Shown: positions 33,494 through 44,332 of the stretch, in pieces
Position numbering within the stretch: the first letter of the stretch is position 1
How the letters are laid out: every line of letters starts with the position of its first letter
Assembly: GCA_964019335.1 (NCBI GenBank)
Contig: OZ025648.1
Span: 806,001 to 870,000 of the forward strand
Direction: 5' to 3'
Source of the DNA: Diplonema japonicum
Taxonomy: Eukaryota; Euglenozoa; Diplonemea; Diplonemida; Diplonemidae
Length of the DNA: 64,000 bases
The notes under the pieces: generated by a model
Database searches by the model: none
Seen by the model: the letters and a program-made list of their open reading frames with translations, nothing else
What the model was told of the DNA's origin: nothing
Translations under genes and position numbers: made by a program

Positions 33494-33745
33494 CAGATGG
33501 GACACTTTTCTTCCCGTACAAAATTAAGAGATCTACAGTAATCTTTTTTTTTTTTGAGCAGTGAACATTTTTACGCACTGAAACGTTTTCATCTCCTTTT
33601 TCTTTTTTTTAATTCTTCTACTTCTCCTCTTATATGTTTCGTTCCTCGCACCAACGTGCATGTTTGCTTTTTTTTATTTTTTTTTTTATGTGGCATTGCC
33701 ATTGGCTCGTCTTTGTAAAAACGGCCCTTACTTTTGGTCTAAAAG

Positions 33746-33776
<31 letters not shown>
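33494..33776. other. Duplicated 3' flank of copy A, continued
   Basis: 33520-33745 matches 40655-41105 of copy B's flank (AAATTAAGAGAT(C/T)T(A/G)CAGTAATC, repeat module 1, and ATGTGGCATTG(C/A)CATTGGCTCGTC), with copy B having an extra block of about 180 bases. It ends in the T-run that holds the piggyBac target site. Confidence 0.7.
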
Positions 33777-33780
<4 letters not shown>

Positions 33781-35525
33781 TAAAGGACCGGGGGTTTTGG
33801 TGAAAAAAAATGCCAAGGACCGTCTATTTATGAACCCGGGGAAAAAAAATGCGAGAGTTTAACCATAGGAAAGTACACTATACCCTTTAAAAAGCACGTG
33901 ACCCAGGGGGTAAAAAAAAACAGTTTATTTTCCATGCAGGGGGGCTTACTTAGTGTTCATACGGGGTCGGGAGAGGAAATGTACGACAAAGTACTGAGCA
34001 TCACGAGCGACTTTGCTCAACCCACTCGAGGGCGCTTGGGCGGAGGACAGCCTCCCACTTTTTTTTTCTTCTACAGATGTCGATTTTGTTCCAACATTGG
34101 GTCCTGGCGGACGCTGGAGCCCTTGAGGATTTTTTTTTCAAGCGTCCCCAGAATTGTCGGTGTTTTATCATGTCAGGGTAGTCATTTTTTGTATGAAAAA
34201 TCTCAAAGCACTCAGGGCACAGGGCAACATTGCACGTTTTGTAGGTGTAAAGTTGTTTTTTATTGATTCTTGGCACAGCCTTGAGGTGAATTTCATACTA
34301 TAGGCAAAGTCGAAGAGACTGAAGGCAAAGTTATAGGCAAAGCCGAAAAGGCTAACACGGGTTTGGTACGGCCGTGCCACAAGAGGAACCGGATGCTGTC
34401 CGAACTCTGCCGCATGACTCTGTCATGGTGTGAGATTTGTTTGCTGGCCTCCTTTTTCGTTTTTCTGCCACTGTCGTCTTCCGGAGTTGAACCGTGCCCA
34501 CGGGGTTGTATTTTTCTGTTGCGCTGAACCTCCGATAGCATGCATACCCATACTCAAAAGAGAGCAGAAGAGCTGGTAATTAGAATAAAGATTATCCATC
34601 GCAACCCAGTGACCACGATGCTCGAACTGTCGCAGAAGACATGGTACCGTGTCCTTTGGGTCCCCACCAGGGTAAATTCTAATGTTAAGCGCGCACCCTG
34701 TGCATGAATGCGGCGGAGTACACCTTAAAGCCATAGCGCTTGCGTTTAGCTGGTTGAAAAACGCTGTGCTTAAGGCGGGAGAAGGAGCGAATCAATGCTC
34801 AGCCCTTGACCGAGGGTGGTATGCAGCTTTCCAGCTGGGGGAGTCCGGGAATGCAGCATCTCCGCTTTTGATAGTGTCCCGTTGCCCTGGGAGCCAAAGT
34901 GGACACAACAAGAAGATATGGAGAAATGTGGCGCGGCCCAGGACACGGCCATGTAAGGCGTTGCAGACCAGTAGTCCGTGCCCGCCCTGCAGACTTCGTC
35001 CATCAAGGCGGGTAGAACCCAGACGGCGATCCAGGTGTTCAGTTGTACCACGTCTGCGTCGAATGTGGTGCCCTTGGATGTGGCATACACCTTTGAACAG
35101 CTGATAATGGACCCCAGCAAGCTGTTTGCGATAAACAAACTGAAAAGCTGTAGCCTATCCATGTCGCCGTTCGATGTTGCTGGACCCCTGTACCCATGTC
35201 ATTTCTTGGCCGGTATACAGTTGATATTTGTCCCCCAAGCGCACACCACCCTCATCTGAGGTGGTGCTGGGGCTGGAAGGAGCACTTGAAATCACTTCCG
35301 AAGGTCCTGAGAGCTGCTCTCAATACTAAGTACAAAAGGACACCAAGCAACCCCCTTGGGGACGGGTTTTTGTGTTTATTCTTCGCGCAAAAGGGTATTT
35401 CAAATAAAAAAAAATCGCGGAACAATGGGTCTTAGTAAAGTCCAGGGGCTGTGGGGCACAAAAAGTGTCACATAGAAAAGATAATTTTTCTTAAGGACAC
35501 ATATGTCCTCATGGTCCTTTAGTGG
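33777..35525 (-). mobile_element. Decayed piggyBac-like transposon
   Basis: The element is flanked by TTAA on both sides (33773-33776 and 35526-35529), the piggyBac target, and has terminal inverted repeats CCACTAAAGGACC. On the minus strand, fragments of a piggyBac (DDE_Tnp_1_7) transposase are visible: near 35162-34770 the N-terminal helical part, at 34734-34423 the central part with GHWVAMDNLYSNYQLFCSLL, whose Asp is one of the catalytic acids, and at 34276-34190 a C-terminal Cys-rich finger (CNVALCPECFEIFH). The frames are shifted several times, so it cannot make an active enzyme. The surrounding sequence continues the flank shared with copy B, which lacks the insertion. Confidence 0.9.
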
Positions 35526-35927
35526 TTAAAAAAGAAATCTGGATTTTACTGCTATTTCTCTTCTTATCCTGTCACATGTTGCAGGTTCCTTTCAAACGAC
35601 ATCTTTTTTTTTTTTTTTTTTTGTAAAAAAAAGACGGGGAAAAACAAGTATAGAGGGAAAAGTATATAAAAAAAAAAAAGAATCTAAAATGTGATCCGGA
35701 TCTGCGATGTTGATGTCCGTCGATAATCCCGGCGGGGTGGAGGGCGGTCTCCGGGAGGTGGGTGTGAAGAGGTCGAACGGGGCGGCGTTGAACGAGGAAG
35801 TGTCGAACCCGCACACTACCACTAGACTTGTACCACGATGTCAGGGAAACATTCCCGACGTCCTTGTTCCATTCTTGAGATGGAGCTGCTCGCCACTCCG
35901 GCGTACCACTGTCGGTGGCTAGCATAG
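35526..35927. other. Duplicated flank sequence, no gene
   Basis: 35540-35610 (repeat module 2) and 35688-35795 match 41115-41176 and 41235-41365 in the flank of copy B; the latter copy has an extra 30 bases. No protein supported. Confidence 0.65.
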
Positions 35928-36027
35928 GAAGGACAGCTCGAACCTGTAAGATATTTTGATGATATTTTCCCGCAACTGGAACCAACGTAACGACCTTGGG
36001 CCGCAGTCCATATCGCAGCACAATTTT
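35928..36027 (+). pseudogene. Ankyrin-repeat relic
   Basis: One frame reads GQLEPVRYFDDIFPQLEPT, a stop, then RPWAAVHIAAQ, which fits the end of one ankyrin repeat and the start of the next in the consensus of the neighbouring genes. At the DNA level it is close to GGACAGCTCGAGACAGTTAA and CCATATTGCAGCACA in those genes. It is only about 100 bases long and interrupted. Confidence 0.65.
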
Positions 36028-36402
36028 TTTTGTGGTTGGGAAAAGTACTCTCCATGCCTGCTGGGATGCTAGTGGGAGCCAACGAAGGGTGCCACTTGCC
36101 TGAAGAGATCAGCACTTGGAAGAGTCACAAGACTAAATCGAAACTGAGAGATACCTAGTACTGACCATACCCCCTCCCTTTTTAGGGCATGCGGCTTTCG
36201 CCTTAGGAGTTTACATGTTAATTTGAGTTTTTTCTCTTCTCTTTCTGTGGGAACTCTCTGACTTTACTGGGACGCTTGTGCCTGGTGCCTCTCCCTACAG
36301 AACAGCTTTTTTTTCTAACAAAGCTATTGAACCAGTCCAGCAGGGACGTCCCCCATCCTCTGAATCCAAGAAAGCGTTCCCCCTCCCCCTTTAAAAACCA
36401 AA
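36028..36402. other. Mixed relics upstream of copy B
   Basis: 36041-36062 (GGGAAAAGTACTCTCC...) recurs inside the pogo-like element at 47926-47946. 36318-36380 is a diverged piece of the 716-aa gene (compare 21945-22012). Nothing here codes for an intact protein. Confidence 0.55.
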
Positions 36403-38025
36403 CCTTTTTGCTTTCTATCCGACCAACAAACACTCAATTTTCCAGAGAACTCACTCAACAACACCCCCAACCCAACCCCAACCAATCGAAATGGAGTTGA
36501 ACGTTAAAAAGTACGAGGAAAGGGAGATGCTTGGGTCAGGCGGGCAGGGGTCGGTGTACAAGGTGGTGAGGAGGGCAGATGAGAGCGTCTTTGCGATGAA
36601 GGTGTTGACAGCATTCGAGGAACAGATGCACAGGAGGAATGTGAAGGAGGTGCGGCACATGCTGAAGCTGAGCCACAGGAGCCTGATTCCCTGCCTTGAC
36701 TACTTCGAGACGACAAAGCAGGTGACAGAGGAACCCCCTGAGAAGGTGTGGCGGGTTCACATCGTGATGCCCCTGTATGAAAGGGGTGACCTCGACTCTC
36801 ACGTGAAGAAGGAGGGACCCCTCTCTCGGGTGAGGGCGGGGAGACTCCTGCAGGACATGGCAGAGGTTCTTCAGTACCTTCACAACAATGACTTCATCCA
36901 CAGGGACGTGAAGCCTCACAACATCATGGTGGGGACACCCCTTCCTGCGACTGGTGGTGGTGGTGGTGGTGTGGAAGCGGAGTTCATCCTGGCGGACTTG
37001 GGCCTGTCGAGGGAGGTGACCTTTGATGGGGGAGCTGGGACCTATGTGGGGACACCAATCTTCATGGCTCCTGACTATGCAAAAGACCGCTACAGCAACA
37101 AAGTGGACATGTGGGCCCTTGGGGTGACCTTGTGCTGTGTGGTGTTACAAAAAAGCCTGAGGGACATGTTCCTGAGGTACCTTCAGACCAACCGCAAACT
37201 TGTGGTGACGAAGCTTCAGACGCACCTCCCACCTGTCCTTGGGAAACCGCTTTACGAACTGGTGCTCTGCCTCCTCTCGACCGACCCTTTGAAACGCCCC
37301 ACAGCTGCGGAGGTGCTGCAAATAGCTTCCAACTGTTCAGACCCCAGACTCAATGAACCGATGATGATTCTTCTTTTTGCCTGCGGGTGTGTTGATGGGA
37401 AGGTGTGGGATAGGGAGCTTCTCGTGGAAGCAGGGGCAAGAGCGACGGAGGTTCGGGTGGCGGCACAGAAGGCCTTCCCTTCGGGAGGAGAGGGAGAGCT
37501 CCTGGTGCGCAGGTTGGAGGTGCTCGACAAGGACAGCAAGGAGTTCGTGGCGGTGGACGAGGGGGACATCGTGTTCGAGGACAAGGGACGGGTCCGCGTC
37601 GTGTTTGAATCAAGGTACCCAACCGCCTCTGCCCTCATGAAGGAAGAGCAGATCCTTGCCCTGCACCTCGCTGCTTCGGAAGGCAACCTGAAGGAGATGG
37701 AGCGTCTTGTTGTGGGGCAGGGCGTTCCCTCCGGTGCAAGGGACAGCGATGGCCTCACAGCCCTGCACGCTGCAGCAGCAAACAACTGTGTTGAGGCTGT
37801 GGCCGCTCTCATCGATTCTTACGGGCAAGACCCTGGAGTCAAAAGCAACGACGGTTGTACACCACTCCATCTCGCATCTCGGGAAGGACACCTCGAAACC
37901 GTTAAATACTTGGTCGAAACCAAAGGGCAAAACCCTGGTGTCAAAAGCGACGATGGTTATACACTAGTCCATCTGGCATCTCGGGGAGGACACCTTGAAA
38001 CGGTTAAATATTTGGTCGAAACCAA
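36403..38025 (+). repeat. Duplicated leader and kinase half (pairs with 28266-29888)
   Basis: Second copy of the identical 1.62-kb segment. The upstream sequence is unrelated: copy A follows the tubulin 3' flank, whereas copy B follows a pyrimidine-rich stretch with a piece of the 716-aa gene. Confidence 0.85.
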
Positions 38026-40165
38026 GTGGCTGGACCCTGGTGACACAGACAACAGCGCAGGTTGGGCACCGGTCCATCTAGCAGCTCGGGGAGGACACCT
38101 CGAAACAATCACATATTTGGTTGAAGCTCAAGGGCAAGTTCCAGGTGTCAAAAGCAACGATGATTCGACACTGGTCCATCTGGCAGCTCAGGGAGGACAC
38201 CTCGAGACCATTAAATATTTGGTCGAAGCCAAGGGGCAAGACCCTGGTGCCAAAAGCAACCATGGCAGCGCAGGATGGGCACCGGTCCATGAAGCGGCTC
38301 GGGGAGGACACCTCGAAGTAGTTAGATATTTGGTCGAAACTTGGAAACAACACCCTGGTGTTTGGAGCAGCTATGGGTATACACCAGTCCATCTCGCAGC
38401 TTGGGGAGGACACCTCGAAACCATTAAATATTTGGTTGAAACCCAGGGGCAAGACCCTTGTGTCAGAAACTACAATCATCACGGATTGACACCGTTACAT
38501 GTGGCGGCCCAAGCAGGACACCTCGAGACCATCAAATATTTGGTTAAAACTAGAACGCGATACGCTGATGTCGAAAGCAATAACGGTAGTAGACCACTCC
38601 ATCTCGCAGCTGAACTTGGCCATCTCCAAGTAGTTAAATACTTCGTCGAGGAGGATTGGCAATTCCTTGCTGTCGATGTTAAGAACAAGACCGGTCGTAC
38701 GCCATTCCATCTGGCACTTGAGAACGGACACCTCGGTATCGTTAAGTACTTCGTTCGTCTTACCAAAGAGCTCATAGCCACATCCAACGGTGTGCTTGCA
38801 GTCGATATTGCAGCTGGACATGGACAGCTCGAGATTGTTAAATACTTGGTCGAAGAAAAGAGAATAAACCCTTATGGACACAGCGATATTGTTTCATTCG
38901 TCAAAAGAAAAGAAGGTTGGACAGCAGTCCATCTGGCAGCTCAGGAAGGACACCTCGAAACCGTGAAGTACCTCATCCAGACTCGTGGATTTGATACCAC
39001 TATTCAAGACAGTTACAAATGTGAAACACCAGTCCATATGGCAGCACAGAACGGACACCTCGAGGTAGTTAAGTACTTCGCTCGATGTAGTTCTCTGAAG
39101 CAGTACACTCACACCAAAACCAAAACCGGTTGTACACCAGCCCATTTGGCAGCTGGAAATGGACATCTTGAGACAGTCAAGTACTTCATCGAAGATAAGG
39201 GACTAGATCCTCGCATCAGAAACAACTACAATCTGACACCGATCCATATGGCAGCTGAAAATGGACATCTCGATATAGTTAAGTACTTCATCGAAGATAA
39301 GAAGCTGCAACCTGGCATCAAAGGTTGTGACCTCTGGACACCAATGCATTCTGCAGCTAAAACTGGACAGCTCGAGACAGTTAAATATTTGCTCGAAGAT
39401 CGAATGCAAGACCCTGGTGTCAAAAGCCACGATGGTCGGACACTTGTCCATATTGCAGCACAGCACGAACAACTTGAAACAATTAAATACTTAATCGATG
39501 TTCATGGTCAAAACCCCGGCGTCAAAAGCAACGATGGTCGGACACCAGTCCATGTTGCAGCACAGAACGGACACCGCAAAACAGTTGAATACTTGATCGA
39601 TGTTCATGATCAAAACCCTGGCGTCAAAAGCAACGAAGGTCGGACACCAGTCCACATGGCAGCTCGGAATGGACACCTCGAAACAATCACATATTTGGTC
39701 AAGGCTCGGAGGCAAGACCCTGGTGCCAAAAGCAACGATGGTTCGACACCAGTCCATATGGCAGCTCGGAATGGACACCTTGACATCATCACATATTTGA
39801 TCGAATCTCAGGGACAAAACCCTGGTGCAAAGAACAACAACGGTTGGACAGCAGTCCATCTGGCAGCTGAAAATGGACACTTCGAGATAGTTAAATATTT
39901 GGTCGAAACTCAAAAGCAAAAAGCTGGTGTTAAAAGCAACGACGGTTGGCGACCACTCCATCTGGCAGCTCGGAACGGGCATCTCAACATAGTAGAATAT
40001 TTGGTGGAAGCTCAGAGACAAGACTCCGGTGTCAAAACTAAGGACGGGTGGACACCTGGTGACCTGGCATTGCGCAATGGACGAGACGACACTGCCGTGT
40101 ATTTGAATCATCATCAGAGTATTGTGATTAAAAAATGGAAGTGGCTACGTCTGTGTCGCTGCTAG
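36491..40165 (+). CDS. Protein kinase with C-terminal ankyrin repeats, copy B
   Basis: A single exon of 1224 aa. The leader, kinase domain, small post-kinase domain and first three ankyrin repeats are the same as in copy A, with all the kinase motifs described there. From about residue 512 the array differs: about 24 repeats, some unique to this copy (ETKWLDPGDTDNSAGWAPVH, an extra DGRTPVHVAAQNGHRKTVEYLIDVH unit, and an extra ARRQDPGAKSNDGSTPVH unit), some shared almost word for word but shifted in order. The C-terminus also differs (NHHQSIVIKKWKWLRLCRC). Both genes keep intact frames, so both are probably expressed. The TTTTCCAG acceptor lies at 36445. Confidence 0.93.
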   Translation: MELNVKKYEEREMLGSGGQGSVYKVVRRADESVFAMKVLTAFEEQMHRRNVKEVRHMLKLSHRSLIPCLDYFETTKQVTEEPPEKVWRVHIVMPLYERGDLDSHVKKEGPLSRVRAGRLLQDMAEVLQYLHNNDFIHRDVKPHNIMVGTPLPATGGGGGGVEAEFILADLGLSREVTFDGGAGTYVGTPIFMAPDYAKDRYSNKVDMWALGVTLCCVVLQKSLRDMFLRYLQTNRKLVVTKLQTHLPPVLGKPLYELVLCLLSTDPLKRPTAAEVLQIASNCSDPRLNEPMMILLFACGCVDGKVWDRELLVEAGARATEVRVAAQKAFPSGGEGELLVRRLEVLDKDSKEFVAVDEGDIVFEDKGRVRVVFESRYPTASALMKEEQILALHLAASEGNLKEMERLVVGQGVPSGARDSDGLTALHAAAANNCVEAVAALIDSYGQDPGVKSNDGCTPLHLASREGHLETVKYLVETKGQNPGVKSDDGYTLVHLASRGGHLETVKYLVETKWLDPGDTDNSAGWAPVHLAARGGHLETITYLVEAQGQVPGVKSNDDSTLVHLAAQGGHLETIKYLVEAKGQDPGAKSNHGSAGWAPVHEAARGGHLEVVRYLVETWKQHPGVWSSYGYTPVHLAAWGGHLETIKYLVETQGQDPCVRNYNHHGLTPLHVAAQAGHLETIKYLVKTRTRYADVESNNGSRPLHLAAELGHLQVVKYFVEEDWQFLAVDVKNKTGRTPFHLALENGHLGIVKYFVRLTKELIATSNGVLAVDIAAGHGQLEIVKYLVEEKRINPYGHSDIVSFVKRKEGWTAVHLAAQEGHLETVKYLIQTRGFDTTIQDSYKCETPVHMAAQNGHLEVVKYFARCSSLKQYTHTKTKTGCTPAHLAAGNGHLETVKYFIEDKGLDPRIRNNYNLTPIHMAAENGHLDIVKYFIEDKKLQPGIKGCDLWTPMHSAAKTGQLETVKYLLEDRMQDPGVKSHDGRTLVHIAAQHEQLETIKYLIDVHGQNPGVKSNDGRTPVHVAAQNGHRKTVEYLIDVHDQNPGVKSNEGRTPVHMAARNGHLETITYLVKARRQDPGAKSNDGSTPVHMAARNGHLDIITYLIESQGQNPGAKNNNGWTAVHLAAENGHFEIVKYLVETQKQKAGVKSNDGWRPLHLAARNGHLNIVEYLVEAQRQDSGVKTKDGWTPGDLALRNGRDDTAVYLNHHQSIVIKKWKWLRLCRC

Positions 40166-41404
40166 AGGGTGTAATGATTGGGAAATGGAAGTGACTGTGT
40201 CTATGTTGCTGCCTAGTGGAGATGAGAGGCGTCCTTATGGCATGGTAGGTGAACAATGGTTAGAAGGCTGTGTCGATGCGATGGTGGGACCCGCCACAAT
40301 TCTCCTCGCAGAGAAACCTACCCCACCCCACCTGACTAGCCCGCCGACATTCAGCTAAGCCAGTCAAGTAGTAGTAAAAAATAAGTAGAATGTGAAAGAA
40401 GAAGGGAAAGAAAGAAGAAGAAAAAAAAGAAGGGGGGAACAGGTCCCCCCCCCCCCCCCCCCCCCGACTACTCTACAACTTCCCATTCCAATCTAATAAC
40501 ATTTAACCTGCAAAGGCGTCTTGAGTGGAAAGGACAACCCCACTATTCGGCAAAGAATTTCAAAAAAGATTTTTTTTAAACTAGTTATTTGAGTTACTGT
40601 AAATCTCTTGATTGGGATACCCCCCCAAAAAAAGGGGACAAATCCACTTTTCTTGACAAAAATTAAGAGATTTGCAGTAATCTTTTTTTTTTTCCTTTTG
40701 AGCAGTGAGCATTATTACGCACTGAAACGCATCATCGCCCTTTTTTTTTTTAACTCGTCTACTTCTCCTCTTGATTCCCTTCCTCTCGCATCAACGTGCA
40801 TGTTGGCTTCTTCTTCTTTTTTTTTTTTTTTTTTTTTTTTGATTCAATAACAATGGACCCACCCGTGCGAAACTAGGGGGAAGAAACTAAAGGGAGGAGG
40901 ATATCGGGGTGCACGGCGGAGTGAACAAGGGACGGGAGAGGCTTTTTTTATTTACTTTCGTTCTTTCTCGTTCACTTGGGAACCACGGAGAGGTAGGGGG
41001 GAAAAGAGGTGAAAAGAAGTTCAAGAAATCTTTTTTTTAATGTGGCATTGACATTGGCTCGTCTTTGTAAAAGCGACCCTTGCTTAGTAAGACCTTTTGG
41101 TCTAAACGTCTAGAGTTTTATTGCCATTTCTCTTCTTATCCTGTCACATGCTGCAGGTTACTTTCAAATACACCTTTTTTTTTTTAAAAGACACAGGTAT
41201 AGAGGGGAAAGTAAAATATAAAAATAAAAGAGAATCCAAATGTGATCCGGATCTGTGATGTTGATGGCCTGGTGGTGGTGCCGCTTGTGGGGAGGTGCAC
41301 AAGCCGGCGGGGTGGAGGGCGGTCTCCGAGAGGTGGGTGTGAAGAGGTCGAATAGGGCGGCGTTGACAGGATCTGCGATGAATCTATACTTGAGAGGGCG
41401 TCTC
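40166..41404. other. Duplicated 3' flank of copy B
   Basis: No gene. It holds a C-run at 40446-40465, the flank segments shared with copy A (40535-40615, 40655-40735, 41040-41176, 41235-41365) and repeat modules 1 and 2. At the place where copy A carries the palindrome, this copy has only ACCCCCCCAAAAAAAGGGG (40619-40637), which could be an empty or excised site. Confidence 0.65.
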
Positions 41405-42704
41405 ACAAAGACTTCCTTTAACTCATATTTGTCCTACATTCGTGAGAAAAAAAGAAGGGAAAAAAAAGAAGAAAAAGAACATCACAGTGTTCGTAAAGAG
41501 GTTCACGATTGGAGGTGGCTGGGAGACAGTGAAGACTTTCAAGAAACCCGGTTAAACAGAAGATCCCATGGCACAAGATCTTCGTCAACCTAGTCCGCCT
41601 ACACCCAAAGATCTTGGACAGAGTTAGGATTTGCAATCGTCTTGGGAAGACAGTACGCTCGGCCGTATGCATGAGACCGAGTTATGACGTTCAGGGATGC
41701 TAGGGATGCTGCAACGCCAGGATTGCTAGACACGACTGGGTGAGGAGAGTGCAACGATGGAGAAGACAGGGCTTATCCCGAGATAGTCCTAACGTTCGCG
41801 GAAGTCACTTCCCAGGTGGCAGAAATAATATCGCCGTTGCGTCCGTCGACGCCGGAGGAAATAATGAGGCCCTCAGTGAGTGAAAAAAGAAAAAAGAGGA
41901 CCTGTGAAGAGCCGCACCAGGTATGAGAAGGCCTGGTCTGAGATGGTAGAGAAGTTGGGAGTGAAGGCCCCAACAATCCTTCAATTCGAAGGTTACATGA
42001 AACACTGAGGGAGGAGGTCAGCCCGTCTTTGGACCTATTTTAGCATATTAAAAGCAGTCCATGTCACGAAGTACATGTGGAGTCGACACATGCCCTCACA
42101 GAAGAGCCTTTTATGCACATCTTACTTGAGCAGACTTCAGACAATCCTTGAAGCACTAATGTGATCTCCACTAGCCTGCCAGAAGAGTGCATCTCCTCTA
42201 AAATGGAATAGAATAGCGGAATGATGTGGACGTTCCAAAGGTAGCTGATCCGACGTTATTGGGATTTTATCGATTGTTTTAAAACAAAAAAAAAAAAAAA
42301 AAGAAAGCAACATTGAGAGGGGAACACTACACTACTCACACATGAAAACTAGTCTTTAATGAGTACAACCATGCAATAACCGTGTTAAGGAAGCAATCAT
42401 GCCAAAGAAGGTTTAAATATAAATTATAAATAATTAAAACTCATGATATATCGACCAAATGATAATAACACAAAAATCCTTTCTTCATACGGAATTAAGG
42501 GCACTAGTACACAGGGGTTACAAGAAGTGTGCGGCTTTGCGGGAGAAAAGGTGGGGAACTTGAGGCATTTCCAAAGAGAGTGTGAGGGTGCAGTATGTGT
42601 ACGCGATGTGTGGTTGGCTGCTGGTCAGAGGATGGGACATCCGTATCAGTAATCCATCTTTCGAAAGGTTTTGAAGTCGTGTTGCATTTTAACATATGGG
42701 TCGA
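41405..42704. other. Unassigned sequence with repeat pieces
   Basis: 41411-41428 matches the end of the dispersed repeat at 19083-19099. 41755-41805 (GGAGAAGAC(A/G)GGGCT...CCCGAGATAGT) recurs at 43562-43610. Sequence is of mixed composition with a short A-run near 42285-42303. I see no gene or RNA. Confidence 0.5.
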
Positions 42705-43375
42705 TTTCAAAAAACCCCCAAAATGAGGCCAATTGACACTTTCGTTGCATCTTTGGGCACGCCACCCCTTTAAAAAAAATTCTCCATATTTCCCCATATT
42801 AGGAAAGAACCCGGGTCAGAAATCGCTCAAGAGTTCTATTTTGACTATGAAAAATTCAGTTTTAGGGTCAAAATCGGGTTTTAGTGGTTTTGGTAAAGTC
42901 AGAGAGGATGCTTTCAATAGCAAGAAATGCCGTGTGGTGTCTGTTGGCTACTAAACCTACCAGAAAATGATAGAAGTGCCACTAAAGGTTCCCCCTTACG
43001 CACTACGTCACAAACTAGTGCAGCACAGTCGTTGCCACTGAGCTTCTCAAGAACCTCTGGGGCGAGTGTCCTGATCGCCGAGGTGTTTCCATTTACCCTT
43101 TCTCGGTCCGACCATTTTTTTTTTACCCCTAGCTTCTCAACAGCAAGTTTAAAAGCATCCATTTTTGTCACCCCCTCTTTTACTGAATTTGTGCAAAGTG
43201 AAAAAACCCATTTTTGCCCCTAGGACTGAATTTTTTGGGTACTAGTAACACTCACTTTCCAATTTTTCCTAACCTGGGCCGGAAAAGTTGTAGACATTTT
43301 TCTCTTTCGAAAAAAAATACGTAGAGAAACATTGAAAGTGTCAATTGGCCTCATTGGGGGGGTTTTCTTTTGAAA
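42705..43375. mobile_element. Non-autonomous element with about 40-bp TIRs
   Basis: The left end (42705-42743) and the reverse complement of the right end (43333-43375) share TTTCAAAA..., a C-run, and AATGAGGCCAATTGACACTTTC. The interior has one minus-strand frame of 85 codons (43171-42914, MTKMDAFKLAVEKLGVKKKW...), which has no recognised motif. No transposase is present, so it would depend on another element. Confidence 0.65.
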
Positions 43376-44251
<876 letters not shown>

Positions 44252-44261
44252 CCCTTCCCCC

Positions 44262-44289
44262 CCTCTTTATTTTTTTTTTCTTTATTCAG
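44262..44289 (+). promoter_or_regulatory. Putative leader splice acceptor
   Basis: A long T-rich tract ends in TTTATTCAG, 43 bases before the glutaminase start codon. Downstream, the leader is A-rich and ends in nine A's before ATG. Confidence 0.4.
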
Positions 44290-44332
44290 TTACGAAAAAA
44301 AGCAAAACGAAAAAAAGGGAGAGAAAAAAAAA

